Program-made: the position numbers and the translations under genes
The notes under the pieces: generated by a model
Database searches by the model: none
What the model saw: the letters and a program-made list of their open reading frames with translations, nothing else
Told to the model about the DNA's origin: nothing
Assembly (NCBI GenBank): GCA_016185425.1
Contig: JACPNQ010000024.1
Span: 300,054-364,053, forward strand
DNA: 64,000 nucleotides
Source of the DNA: Acidobacteriota bacterium
Lineage (GTDB): Bacteria > Acidobacteriota > Terriglobia > Bryobacterales > Bryobacteraceae
Reading direction: 5' to 3'
Part shown: in pieces, positions 54,603-64,000 of the stretch
Layout: every line of letters begins with the position of its first letter
Numbering within the stretch: position 1 is the first letter of the stretch

Positions 54603-54620
54603 TTTACTATACAAAGTAAT
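54603..54620. promoter_or_regulatory. Possible operator dyad upstream of the TIGR03435 gene
   Basis: TTACT (54604-54608) and AGTAA (54615-54619) form an AT-rich inverted repeat 30-45 bases upstream of the start codon. BlaI-type repressors bind short AT-rich dyads of this kind, but no blaI gene is in the window. This is a weak call. Confidence 0.25.
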
Positions 54621-54747
54621 TTATGTAAATGGCCCTTCTTCTCTCCTCGTCGTGAATTTACGTGCTCGTTCCCCCTCCCCACTTGCGACTGCTACGGCCG
54701 GCTCGGAGAGGACCCGTTGCTTGTTCATCCGTTGCTAAGTTGGTTGC

Positions 54748-55695
54748 ATGGCCGTAGCAGCTTCCGAGTCTACACGTCTGGAATACGCTGCCCGGATGAA
54801 CCGGGTGGTGGACCACATCCAAAGCCATCTAGCGGATCCGCTGGACCTTGAGCAATTGGCCGCGGTTGCGTGCTTCAGCCCGTTCCACTTCCACCGCCTC
54901 TTTCGCGCCTGGATGGGGGAGACGCTACAGGCATTCGTGCATAGGCTGCGTCTGGAACGGGCTGCTCAGTTACTGGTTTTCGATCAAGTTCGGAACATAT
55001 CCGACGTCGCACTTGAATGCGGGTTCTCCAGCGCCAGTGCATTCGCCCGCGCCTTCAAGGCGGCCTTTGGCGCATCGGCCGGCGAGTGGCGAAAGCGCAA
55101 GATTTGTCAAGCGAATCGCAAGCCGTGGGAAGCGGTCGAAGATGCTTCTCTGGGATTCTCGAAGCTGGCGAGCCCAAGGGTTCGCGACAAGGAGATCTCG
55201 ATGACGAACATCCCATTTGAGGTCAAGGTGCAACGTTTGGCGCCTGCGACCATCGCATATATTCGACACGCCGGCCCGTATAAGGGCGATATTGCTCTCT
55301 TCCGGCGTCTCTTCACCCAGCTCTTTGCCTGGGCCGGAGCCCACGGGTTGATGGGGTCAGATCCCATCTATCTCAGCCTGTTTCAAGACAATCCCAACCT
55401 GACGCCAGCGGCGAAACAGCGTTTGGAAGTCGCTCTTGTGGTCCCCGAAGGCACCGCCCCAAAGGGCGAGATTGGCATCAAGAGCATGGAGGGCGGCCTT
55501 TACGCAACCGCGCGTGTCCGAGTCTTGATCCAAGACTACGCTGCACAATGGGACGCACTGGTGGCCGACTGGCTTCCGGGAAGTGGATACCAGCCGGATC
55601 ACCGTCCGGGTATGGAGTTCTATCTGAATAACCCAGAAACCGACCCAGAAGGCCGCTACCACATCGAGATGTGTCTTCCTGTGCGGCCGCTGTAG
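54748..55695 (+). CDS. AraC-family regulator with GyrI-like effector-binding domain
   Basis: 315 residues. The double helix-turn-helix of AraC proteins is N-terminal (DLEQLAAVACFSPFHFHRLF, ISDVALECGFSSASAFARAF). The GyrI-like ligand domain covers about residues 155-313 (VQRLAPATIAYIRHAGPY, GGLYATARVRVLIQDY, GMEFYLNNPETDPEGRYHIE). The layout is that of Rob/SoxS-like multidrug-sensing regulators. No target gene is obvious nearby. Confidence 0.9.
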   Translation: MAVAASESTRLEYAARMNRVVDHIQSHLADPLDLEQLAAVACFSPFHFHRLFRAWMGETLQAFVHRLRLERAAQLLVFDQVRNISDVALECGFSSASAFARAFKAAFGASAGEWRKRKICQANRKPWEAVEDASLGFSKLASPRVRDKEISMTNIPFEVKVQRLAPATIAYIRHAGPYKGDIALFRRLFTQLFAWAGAHGLMGSDPIYLSLFQDNPNLTPAAKQRLEVALVVPEGTAPKGEIGIKSMEGGLYATARVRVLIQDYAAQWDALVADWLPGSGYQPDHRPGMEFYLNNPETDPEGRYHIEMCLPVRPL

Positions 55696-55919
55696 GACAA
55701 AATCTGTTACTGCGAGACGGTAGGGGGGCGGCGCTTTCACTTGGAAACGGAACGCCGGACCCTCCCCGCTGCTGGCTTACGGCCCTACCGCCGTGTCACG
55801 CCCAAGCCTTCTGAAGCCGCGGCCGATTGAGACGGGATCGCCGGCCACCCTTCAATAAACCGGTAATAGAAGAGTAGTGCGTGAGCCAGGACGAATAAAG
55901 ACGTGCCGGCGTGTTCCCG

Positions 55920-56396
55920 TCAGCCTCGCCGCGCTGCCTCGATGGCGGCGATGTCGATCTTCTTCATCGTCATCATCGCCTCGAAGACGCGCTTTGCCTC
56001 ACCACCACCAGCCGCCATTGCATCGGTTAGCGCGCGAGGGGTGATCTGCCAGGAGAGGCCCCAGCGGTCCTTGCACCAACCGCACTGGCTTTCCGTGCCG
56101 CCATTGCCGACGATCGCGTTCCAGTAACGGTCCGTCTCTTCCTGATTCTCCGTCGCGATCTGGAAGGAAAAGGCCTCGGTGTGCCTGAACGCCGGGCCGC
56201 CGTTGAGACCGAGACAGGGAATGCCCAGGACGGTGAACTCCACCGTCAGCACATCGCCCTTCTTGCCGCCCGGATAGTCACCGGGAGCCTCGTGAACACC
56301 GGTTACGTTACTATCCGGAAAGGTGACGGAGTAAAAGCGCGCCGCCTCATGCGCGTCCTTGTCGAACCAGAGGCAGATCGTGTTCTTTGGCTTCAT
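55920..56396 (-). CDS. VOC family protein (PhnB-like)
   Basis: 158 residues from the ATG at 56396, with AAAGGAG upstream. The beta-alpha-beta VOC pattern of the PhnB/3-demethylubiquinone-like subgroup is clear (ICLWFDKDAHEAARFY, LTVEFTVLGIPCLGLNGG, FQIATENQEETDRYWNAI, CKDRWGLSWQI). Members are small metal-dependent or metal-free dimers of unknown substrate. Bases 56397-56738 hold no recognised gene. Confidence 0.88.
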   Translation of the reverse strand: MKPKNTICLWFDKDAHEAARFYSVTFPDSNVTGVHEAPGDYPGGKKGDVLTVEFTVLGIPCLGLNGGPAFRHTEAFSFQIATENQEETDRYWNAIVGNGGTESQCGWCKDRWGLSWQITPRALTDAMAAGGGEAKRVFEAMMTMKKIDIAAIEAARRG

Positions 56397-56738
56397 GTTC
56401 GTATGCTCCTTGTGCTCGATCACGGGCGAACGCCGCGCGGTCTTTGCGCCGGTCCGCATCAGTGCCCCACCAGTTCATCTGCCGATCTGCTACGGCCGAC
56501 AGTCTCAAATTGGCAGCCGCCCGTCCTGACCTTCTAAATCATATCGCTGGCTGGGATCGATTTCGAGATCCGAAGCTAAGACAGGCCAACATTCCGAGTC
56601 GCGCGTAATCCAGGAGCGATGCGAAGAAAAAGATAAGAGCGATGAAAAAAGGACGCGCGACTACTTGCGAGGAATCTGAGCCGTGCGGCCGGGCGGCGGC
56701 GACACTCGGCGATACTAGTCGTTATGCTCTGCGATCCA

Positions 56739-57941
56739 ATGCTGCGCCTCGCCAGACTCGTCGTCCTTGGTGCAATTCCGCTGCTCGCCGCCTTCGCCCA
56801 GATCGATGCTACAACCGTCCGGCCGTTGCGCACCGCGCCGGCCGAAAAAGTGACCGTCAATCTCGGCTTTCGTGACTGGGGTCCCGCCACAGTCGCGGGA
56901 TCGACAGTCATTGCCGGAAACCAGACCGGCCGCGGCGGCTTGTTCGCCATCGATACCATCACCGGCAAGGCCAGATGGACTTACCGGCCGGTTTTCTCGA
57001 GCGGAACCGCGTCCGTTTCCACGGCGCCTGCCGTGGCGGGCGCCCTTGTGATTACGCCCTTTGCCGCGGCCCATCCTGGATCCGTGATCGCCGTCTCGCT
57101 TACCACCGGGAAGGAGGTCTGGCGTGGACCCGATCCGGAACAGGGCGCCGGCGTCGCTGTGGACGGGGACCTCGCCTATATCCTGGCGAAGGGTGGTTTC
57201 TTATTCGCGCTCGACGCCGTGACCGGCCGCGAGCGATGGAAAGCCGATTTCGGAACCAACCTCGCGCCTTGCGCCTCCCAACCAGTGGTGAAAGACGGCG
57301 TCATTTATCTCACCGGGATCGGCAAGGCCATCCCTGGCGACGCGGCCAAGCCCGCCGGCTACTACCTGTTCGCGCTGGACGCGAAGACCGGCCGGGAACG
57401 CTGGCGGTACCGGGCCGATGCGCCGTACGTTCACCCGGGCGTTTGCCTGAATCAGCCGGTGGTAACGGCCGACACGGTCTTCGCGACAGGCGACAACTAT
57501 CTGTACGCAGTAGCGCGCGCGACCGGACGCAATCGCTGGCCGCCGGTGGAAGTACGCCGTTCGGTGGAAGGCCGCGTGCGCGGTGTCCAGGTGCAGGGCC
57601 TGGTGGATGCCGGCGCCGTCCTCGTGGGGATCACCACGGGCTATCTCATCGCCTTCAGCAAGGATACAGGGCGCACGACGTGGGAGATACCTGGCCAGTA
57701 CCGCGACTCTTTGCCCGCCACTGCCGTGGCCGGCAACGTCCTATATTTTCAGGGCAGTCCGAACACGAAACCCGCTCCCGACGCCGGCGGCACACTCCAC
57801 GCTCTTGATCTCGAAACCCGGCAAATCCTATGGTCGTTCTTTAGGCCGACAGCCGAGCGCAACTGGCCGTTCGGCCACATCGCACCCATCGATGGCGGGC
57901 TTTGGGTCAACTCCTACCAGACGCTGGTCAAACTGGAGTAG
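56739..57941 (+). CDS. Exported PQQ-like beta-propeller protein
   Basis: 400 residues from the ATG at 56739, chosen for the signal peptide (MLRLARLVVLGAIPLLAAFAQ). Repeated propeller blades of the PQQ type are visible (GLFAIDTITGKARWTYRP, VIAVSLTTGKEVWRGPDPE, LFALDAVTGRERWKADFG, LFALDAKTGRERWRYR). The acidic and Trp ligands of true quinoprotein dehydrogenases were not identified, so this is more likely a scaffold or binding propeller. Confidence 0.8.
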   Translation: MLRLARLVVLGAIPLLAAFAQIDATTVRPLRTAPAEKVTVNLGFRDWGPATVAGSTVIAGNQTGRGGLFAIDTITGKARWTYRPVFSSGTASVSTAPAVAGALVITPFAAAHPGSVIAVSLTTGKEVWRGPDPEQGAGVAVDGDLAYILAKGGFLFALDAVTGRERWKADFGTNLAPCASQPVVKDGVIYLTGIGKAIPGDAAKPAGYYLFALDAKTGRERWRYRADAPYVHPGVCLNQPVVTADTVFATGDNYLYAVARATGRNRWPPVEVRRSVEGRVRGVQVQGLVDAGAVLVGITTGYLIAFSKDTGRTTWEIPGQYRDSLPATAVAGNVLYFQGSPNTKPAPDAGGTLHALDLETRQILWSFFRPTAERNWPFGHIAPIDGGLWVNSYQTLVKLE

Positions 57942-58063
57942 CACCTTTCTCTCACTTGAGCGGAATCGCTGACGAACATCTCGAGGACAATTACTCCCGT
58001 CGCGCTGAAGAGAAGTCCTGGGAGTGTGCAGTCGTCAATCCGTCAGGAGGGCTCCCGTGTCCC

Positions 58064-58971
58064 TTAAACTGGTGGCTCGATCCCTAGGCGATCATTAACG
58101 GCAGCCTTCATTCGTTGCTTGCAGCCGAGATAGCGCCCGGTGGTTTGGATGGACACGTGGCCGAGAAGAAACTGAATCTGATCCAACTCGCCTCCGACTG
58201 CGTGGCAAAGGCGCGCGCAACTCCGCCGCAAATCGTGCGGCGCCAACGTCGCGATGCTGGCGACCTGGGTGTACTCCCGCACAACGTGCCAGACCACGTT
58301 TTCCGTCATGCCGGTCCCCCATACCGTACCGGCCTTCGTCACCCGTCGAAAGATCTTGCCCGAATTGATGCCCGCCGCCTGCGTCCAACGGTCCAACGGG
58401 GCTTTGACCCAATCCGGCACAGGAACCGTCCGAATGTGGCCGGCCTTGCCCTGGAGATCCACGATCGCCCAATGCTCCTCACGCTGCTGAATGTGCCGCA
58501 TCTCAAGTGATACCGCCTTGTGCCGACGCAGGCCGCATGCGAGTAGTACGGCGAGCAAGGCACGTTCTCGTTTGCCTTTCAGGCGATCGCCGGAGGGAGT
58601 TTGCCAAAGAGCGGCCGCCTGCTCCGCCGTCAGCCAATTCCCCAGGCGTACTCCGAGTTTCTCTACGCTCCTGACGCGGCGGATTCCCGCCGCGAGGTCA
58701 GGGCTGAGCAGACCGCAGCCGGTAGCCTCGTATGTCAATCGACGCACTACTCCAAGACGCAGGTTGATCGGGCCCGGGGCTAGATTGCGCGATTCCGGGG
58801 CTCAGAACAATACCAGCCGATGAACTCATCCATGGCGTGGCGGTTACCGCGTTGTGCGTCTGGCGAAGAGAGATCGTTCAGGACCGCGGACTTCGCTTGG
58901 TCAAGGCCGGGCAGGTTGAGGACTGCCTTTGGCGCCGGCCGGGGCTTGTTGGCTTTGCGCTTTCGGGCCAT
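58064..58971 (-). pseudogene. Tyrosine recombinase/integrase with internal deletion and frameshift
   Basis: The N-terminal core-binding part is in one frame from the ATG at 58971 (VLNLPGLDQAKSAVLNDLSS, HAMDEFIGWYCSEPRN), closing at 58780. The rest is in another frame from about 58775 (LAPGPINLRLGVVRRLTYEA) to 58064, with Arg in ACGLRRHKAV, HDLRRSC, and the His and Tyr of LLGHVSIQTTGRYLG. Between the two, about 20 residues that relatives carry are missing. The catalytic residues remain, but the protein cannot be made as one chain. Confidence 0.75.
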
Positions 58972-59133
58972 GTGTGACGGCCTCCTCGCCGTCACACTTA
59001 GATCGACCATCTGACGAGTCGCGCGTGTTTCACCCACAGGCACCTTGCAGGTTCCCAGAACGTTGTATGGGGTCGATTGCCAGACTACCGACGATTCGTC
59101 CGGTGAGTCTTTTACCTGTGCTACTTAGTGAGA

Positions 59134-59925
59134 ATGTCGATTTCGTATTATCACATCGATTCCTTCGCGAGCGAATTGTTCGCAGGCAACCCCGCCGGTG
59201 TATGCGTCCTTCCCGCATTTCCGGTCAAGCATGTCATGCAGAAGATCGCAGCAGAGAACCGTCACAGCGAAACAGCTTTTGTGGTTGCCCGCGCTGATGG
59301 CGATTTCGACCTGCGTTGGTTCACCCCGGTAGTGGAAGATGATCTGTGCGGCCATGCGACGTTGGCTGCCGCGTGCGCACTTTCGTTGCGTGAACATGCC
59401 ACTTGGCCGGTTCGCTTCCATACAGTCAGCGGCTTATTGACGGTCAATCGCGATCACGAGCGTTTTGAAATGGATTTCCCGGCGAGGCCGGCGGTATCAT
59501 GCGAAATCCCAACGGGCTTGCTGTCCGCCCTCGGTCTGGAGATGGCAGAGGTAATGCGCGAACCCCGCGACTTCCTCATTGCTGTTAACCGCGCCGAGAT
59601 AGTGGAAAACCTCACGCCCGATACAGTGGCGTTGGCCAAAATTGATATGGGCACCGGAGGAGTAATTGTTACGGCTGCCGGCGAAGACGATGTCGATTAC
59701 GTATGCAGGTTTTTCGCTCCATCCGCCGGGATCCACGAAGATCCTGCCACTGGCTCAATTCAATGCACTCTTGTCCCATATTGGGCCGGGCGCACCGGAA
59801 AGCAAACCTTTCGAGTTCGGCAACTTAGCCCGCGCGGCGCCCGCATGTGGTGCACCCTGATTGGCGACCGCGTAAAGATCACTGGTGAAGCGAAGCTTTA
59901 TTTACAAGGGACCATCAATATCTAA
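59134..59925 (+). CDS. PhzF-family isomerase
   Basis: 263 residues from the ATG at 59134. The PhzF motifs are clear: FAGNPAGVCVLP, the catalytic Glu in ENRHSETAFVV, VEDDLCGHATLAAA and EDPATGSIQCTLVPYW. The enzymes have two similar halves and shift protons on small metabolites. A specific substrate cannot be named, as no phenazine genes are near. Confidence 0.9.
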   Translation: MSISYYHIDSFASELFAGNPAGVCVLPAFPVKHVMQKIAAENRHSETAFVVARADGDFDLRWFTPVVEDDLCGHATLAAACALSLREHATWPVRFHTVSGLLTVNRDHERFEMDFPARPAVSCEIPTGLLSALGLEMAEVMREPRDFLIAVNRAEIVENLTPDTVALAKIDMGTGGVIVTAAGEDDVDYVCRFFAPSAGIHEDPATGSIQCTLVPYWAGRTGKQTFRVRQLSPRGARMWCTLIGDRVKITGEAKLYLQGTINI

Positions 59926-60735
<810 letters not shown>

Positions 60736-60786
60736 TACGCAAGCGTACCGCCGATGGGGTAGACCGGCAGGGTTCGCGGGCGTGGC

Positions 60787-61475
60787 TCAAGGCTCGTCGC
60801 TCTCGCCGTTGACGAAGAAGGGTTCCATCTCCTTGTACTCCAGGATCTTCACGGTCGCCTTCTTGGGAGGGTTGCCCTGCGCGATCGCGAGGAACGCCTG
60901 CTCCGACTGCGCCACCATCGCGCGCGCGAGGTCGTTCTTGTGGATTGAGTGGTACTTGGACGGCATGGCCCAGTGCAGCAGTGGCATGACGTAGCCAAGG
61001 ACGCCCGGCGTGTTGGAGTTGCCGAGAATGACTGCGGGACGGTACAGTCCGAGGAAGTCGAACTTGACGGACTCGACAGCCTTCTCCTTCTCGCCGATAA
61101 TCTTCGCGTACTTCATCCCGGCCTCAGGGTCCGCGCCCGTTGCTGTCATGACCCCGCACACACGAGCGCCTCCAGCCTTGGCGGCGCGGCAAAAGGCCTG
61201 CGGGTAGGCGATTTCGATCTTGCGCACCTCGTCCTCGGGCATCTTCGCGTGCCCTTGCCGACGCCGAACGCGGCAAGCGCGACGTCGACTCCCTGGGCGT
61301 GCGGCGCAACCTCCTCCTCGAGCCGGTCCATGTTGACAACCACCTCGAAGACCTTGGGGCCGGCGAAGGCAACCGCCTTGCGGCGCGTCACCACTACCAC
61401 CTTCTCGCACAGGGGATTCTTGATCAGAAGCTGTACGATGCGTCCGCCCACGTTCCCCGTCGCGCCCAGCAAGAC
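60787..61475 (-). pseudogene. NAD(P)-binding Rossmann protein, frameshifted
   Basis: The N-terminal half is in one frame (LLGATGNVGGRIVQLLIK, VVVVTRRKAVAF, DVALAAFGVGKG). The C-terminal half is in another (AKMPEDEVRKIEIAYPQAF, FDFLGLYRPAVILG, SIHKNDLARAMVAQS). The break is near 61247, where one missing base would restore a single chain. The family is NmrA/HTATIP2-like oxidoreductases. Either a recent inactivation or a sequencing error would explain it. Confidence 0.75.
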
Positions 61476-61527
61476 CGCCGAGTACTGCGCCTTCGCCTCT
61501 GCCGTTGCGGCCGGGCGATTTCTTCAC

Positions 61528-61831
61528 ATCATTTCTACTCTCACACTCATTTTATGATGTTTCGCTAGTTCTGCTTCCAAAAGAGTTGACGAGAAACGCC
61601 CGAAGCGCCGACGTGCCGCGACTGATCGCCAGCGAATGGCCGGCTATCCGGAGAGTGGCTGCTAACTTGCAAGTCACGCGTAATCCAGCAGCAACTCAAT
61701 TCGGAGTCCGCTAGACTCAATGGCGGGCTAGATTTACCGAATTACCCGTTCGGAATTAGGGGGGCACAGGCAGCCATGTCACATTCCGAAGCCCTATCCC
61801 GTCCCACAATTGGAGACTAGAGGGTAAATCT
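61528..61831. other. Intergenic stretch with second copy of a dispersed repeat
   Basis: About 300 bases without a recognised gene. The repeat at 61642-61690 matches 60071-60118 over about 30 bases. The promoter of the DUF6223/sigma pair is expected in the last 100 bases. Confidence 0.5.
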
Positions 61832-62281
61832 ATGAAACGCACCTTCGCAATGATTCTCGCTGCCGTGGCTGCAGCCGCCCTGTTCGGGGGGCTTGTGTAT
61901 GCCGTGCTGGTGGCCGCGCACGTTTCCGAGCCAGCAGCCACTACGGTTTACGGCCTGACACCACGGCGACTCTGGGCTACCACGGTCGCTGTGCTGGCAC
62001 TGGCCGGCGTGGTCATCGGCGGGCTGGCTCTGGCCCGCCCCACCAGTCGTTTCGGCACCGCCTCCGGGCGACTCGGAGCCATCATCGCCCTGGTGGCGGG
62101 GCTAATGGCCGTGGTCAATGGCGGGCTGAATTTGGCTATCGCCAACGGTGGCCCAGGTACAGGCAATGGAGTAGTCGGTGGCGCAGCGGCATCCGTGCTG
62201 GGGCTGATCGCCCTGGCCCTCAGCGGGCTCGCTCTGGCCCGCTGCCGCCGCACCGCCTCAGAGCCGGGGCGAATGACGTGA
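61832..62281 (+). CDS. DUF6223-like small membrane protein
   Basis: 149 residues with about four hydrophobic helices, the first like a signal anchor (FAMILAAVAAAALFGGLVYA). The pattern LTPRRLWATTVAVLALAGVVIGGLALARP and a Gly-rich loop (NGGPGTGNGVVGGAA) fit DUF6223. GAGGG precedes the ATG. The 3' end overlaps the GTG start of the sigma-factor gene by 4 bp, so the two are translationally coupled; it may be its membrane partner (inference). Confidence 0.75.
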   Translation: MKRTFAMILAAVAAAALFGGLVYAVLVAAHVSEPAATTVYGLTPRRLWATTVAVLALAGVVIGGLALARPTSRFGTASGRLGAIIALVAGLMAVVNGGLNLAIANGGPGTGNGVVGGAAASVLGLIALALSGLALARCRRTASEPGRMT

Positions 62282-63222
62282 GCTCCACGAGCGCAATGTC
62301 GAATCCGGCCGCGAGCTTCGAGCCGTACCGCCGGCGCCTGCGTGGTCTTGCATACCGCATGCTCGGGTCGATGGCTGACTCAGAGGACGCGGTGCAGGAG
62401 ACATACTTGCGCTGGCATGCGGCCGACCGCGACAACGTGTCAGACCCAAGGGCATTTCTCATGACCACGACGACGCGGATTTGTCTCGACATGCTGAACT
62501 CGGCGCGCGCACGGCACGAGGAGTATGTCGGTCCATGGCTGCCGGAGCCGGTTTTGGACACGGTGGCCCTCGCGCCCGACAGCCGCACGGAATTGGCCGA
62601 GGATCTGTCCATCGCGCTGCTCTTGATCCTCGACCGGCTGTCGCCGCTTGAGCGAGCTGCCTTCCTGCTGCACGACGTGTTCGATTTCTCTTTCGCGGAA
62701 GTGTCCACCACACTGGAGCGGAGCGAGGCAGCGTGCCGAAAGCTTGCCACCCGCGCACGCGCTCACGTGCGCGCGTTACGGCCACGCGGCGCGATCGCGC
62801 CGGCGGCGCGTCCGGGCGAGATCGATGCGAAGCATGCACAACTCATGTCCGCATTCGCTGCGGCAACCCAATCGGGAGATCTCAATGCACTGACGCAGCT
62901 GCTCGCGAGCGACGTGCGCATCGTGACGGACGGTGGCGGCAAGGTGAGGGCGGCGCTGGAAGTGGTCGAGGGCGCCGATAAGGCGGCGCGGTTCCTGGTG
63001 GACGCCACGCGCAAACGCGCAGATGCGTGGTGGCGCGAGGACTTCAGGCCGCGCTTTGCGATCATCAACGGCTTGCCGGGCATCATCGTGGAGGGATCCG
63101 AGGGAGCAGTGCAGACTGCGGCGTTCGAGATTGAGGGCAACGTGATTCGAGCGTTGTACGTGGTGCGCAATCCGGACAAGTTGCGGCATTTAGCGGTGCG
63201 ACACAAGAGCGGTCCCGAATGA
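62278..63222 (+). CDS. SigJ-type ECF sigma factor with SnoaL-like C-terminal domain
   Basis: 314 residues from a GTG. Sigma region 2 (RRLRGLAYRMLGSMADSEDA, VQETYLRW) and region 4 (LDRLSPLERAAFLLHDVF, SFAEVSTTLERSEAACRKL) are followed by a SnoaL/NTF2-like domain from about residue 185 (LMSAFAAATQSGDLNALTQL, ASDVRIVTDGGG). This is the ECF41/SigJ design, in which the C-terminal domain controls activity instead of a classic anti-sigma factor. Confidence 0.92.
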   Translation: MSSTSAMSNPAASFEPYRRRLRGLAYRMLGSMADSEDAVQETYLRWHAADRDNVSDPRAFLMTTTTRICLDMLNSARARHEEYVGPWLPEPVLDTVALAPDSRTELAEDLSIALLLILDRLSPLERAAFLLHDVFDFSFAEVSTTLERSEAACRKLATRARAHVRALRPRGAIAPAARPGEIDAKHAQLMSAFAAATQSGDLNALTQLLASDVRIVTDGGGKVRAALEVVEGADKAARFLVDATRKRADAWWREDFRPRFAIINGLPGIIVEGSEGAVQTAAFEIEGNVIRALYVVRNPDKLRHLAVRHKSGPE

Positions 63223-63316
63223 ACGACCGTCTGTCGATTCGAGTTGCGGCAATGCGCCGCGCGAGCCATATCCCGCAGGATCACGAGGGAATGAGTGGCG
63301 ACTGGAGTGTCTACCT

Positions 63317-63760
63317 ATGACTTCAACACAGCAGAACGAGAAGCAACGCTCGGAATCACCTCATACAACACAGGCCTTCATTGTGGGGTTTTGGGGTGTT
63401 CGATATCAGGTCAAAGATGTTCAGCGGGCAATCGCCTTTTATACGCAGACGCTTGGTTTCGATCTGGACATGCAGAACCTGCCCGCTTTCGGCCAGGTTT
63501 CAATCGGTGGCCTCAAGCTAATCTTGAGCGGTCCTGGGGCATCTGGGTCCCGACCGATGCCCGATGGCCGTCAACAAGAGCCCGGCGGATGGAACCGTGT
63601 GCTTCTTCAGGTGCAGGATTTGCCTGCGCGCATTGCCGATCTGAAAGAGGCGGGGCTGCGCTTTAGAAATGAAATGGAGGTAGGCCCCGGCGGCAAACAG
63701 ATTCAAATTGAAGATCCCGACGGCAATCCGATTGAGCTGTTCGAGCCTGCTCGCCGTTGA
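63317..63760 (+). CDS. VOC family (glyoxalase/bleomycin-resistance-like) protein
   Basis: 147 residues. The VOC fold is visible twice (VRYQVKDVQRAIAFYTQTLG and LLQVQDLPARIADLKEAGL), ending with IQIEDPDGNPIELFEP, which contains the usual final Glu metal ligand. ECF41-type sigma factors often control a neighbouring small oxidoreductase or VOC-type gene, so this may be a target of the sigma factor 94 bp upstream. Bases 63761-64000 hold nothing recognisable. Confidence 0.85.
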   Translation: MTSTQQNEKQRSESPHTTQAFIVGFWGVRYQVKDVQRAIAFYTQTLGFDLDMQNLPAFGQVSIGGLKLILSGPGASGSRPMPDGRQQEPGGWNRVLLQVQDLPARIADLKEAGLRFRNEMEVGPGGKQIQIEDPDGNPIELFEPARR

Positions 63761-64000
63761 GGAGTCGCAAGCAACATGACATCGAGCTTTGTAGTGCTGT
63801 TTTGCCACCTTTGGCCAGCGCTTCAACGTCGTTTGGGTCAGGCGCGTAACTCGGTCTCGAACCAGGGCTGTCCAAATTAGGCCAGGAAGGTTGACGGCGG
63901 TTTGAAAACAAAGGAGTTTGCGTTGGAGAACCGCTAATCCGAAATTGAGGTTGGGGTATTGTCCTTTGTAGAGAGCCGTAAGTGCTATCCAAAATCGGCA

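Overview
The window is a high-GC chromosomal segment, about 60% or more by eye, that looks like a soil Acidobacteriota genome of the Solibacteres/Bryobacterales type. The support is two large TonB-dependent receptors with an N-terminal carboxypeptidase-regulatory-like domain, a TIGR03435 'soil-associated' protein, an orphan ADOP-type FtsX/MacB permease, many Tat- or Sec-exported enzymes, and ALKHG/terminase-like cassettes. No rRNA, tRNA or CRISPR was recognised. All calls come from reading the sequence; no database search was run.

Layout. 1-4.7 kb: a FecR-type anti-sigma factor (cut by the window edge) with its ECF sigma factor, then a DeoR-DUF3299-PhoD operon. 4.8-8.4 kb: first TonB receptor. 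8.4-18.6 kb: single genes (sialidase-like protein, ADOP permease, GT-C-like membrane protein, SGNH esterase, DUF1080 protein, helix-hairpin-helix protein, FAH hydrolase, glutathione peroxidase). 17.7-22.4 kb: a Tat-exported xanthine-dehydrogenase-type molybdoenzyme operon (Fe-S, Mo and FAD subunits) followed by a Cys-rich small protein and a DUF1326 protein. 22.5-23.2 kb: an orphan terminase-nuclease-like gene. 23.4-30.1 kb: a D-amino-acid-oxidase-like protein with apparently permuted motif order, a YVTN propeller with a heme motif, a VapBC-type pair, a copper amine oxidase and a tannase. 30.1-33.4 kb: a tyrosinase-HEAT-SCO/membrane operon. 33.4-39.4 kb: an enolase-superfamily dehydratase, a threonine-aldolase-like protein and the second TonB receptor.

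39.5-42.5 kb is the most unusual part. A three-gene cassette (ALKHG-motif protein, terminase-type ATPase, terminase-type RNase H nuclease) stands without phage structural genes. Three structured direct repeats follow it, and a terminator-like hairpin lies in its leader. The ATPase and nuclease, normally one TerL protein, are separate genes, each with its own ribosome binding site or start.

43.1-51.9 kb is a patchwork island bracketed by two copies of a ~265-bp direct duplication. It holds an IS21 element with a frameshifted istA, a truncated transposase-like gene, a lower-GC group of genes (GH5 glycosidase, methyltransferase, secreted protein) and the 5' part of a group II intron whose remainder is missing. 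52-64 kb holds a TIGR03435/degenerate beta-lactamase-like pair, a broken tyrosine recombinase, a frameshifted NAD(P)-binding gene and small stress or metabolic genes (AraC/GyrI, VOC, PhzF, DHFR-like, SigJ). This is typical accessory chromosome.
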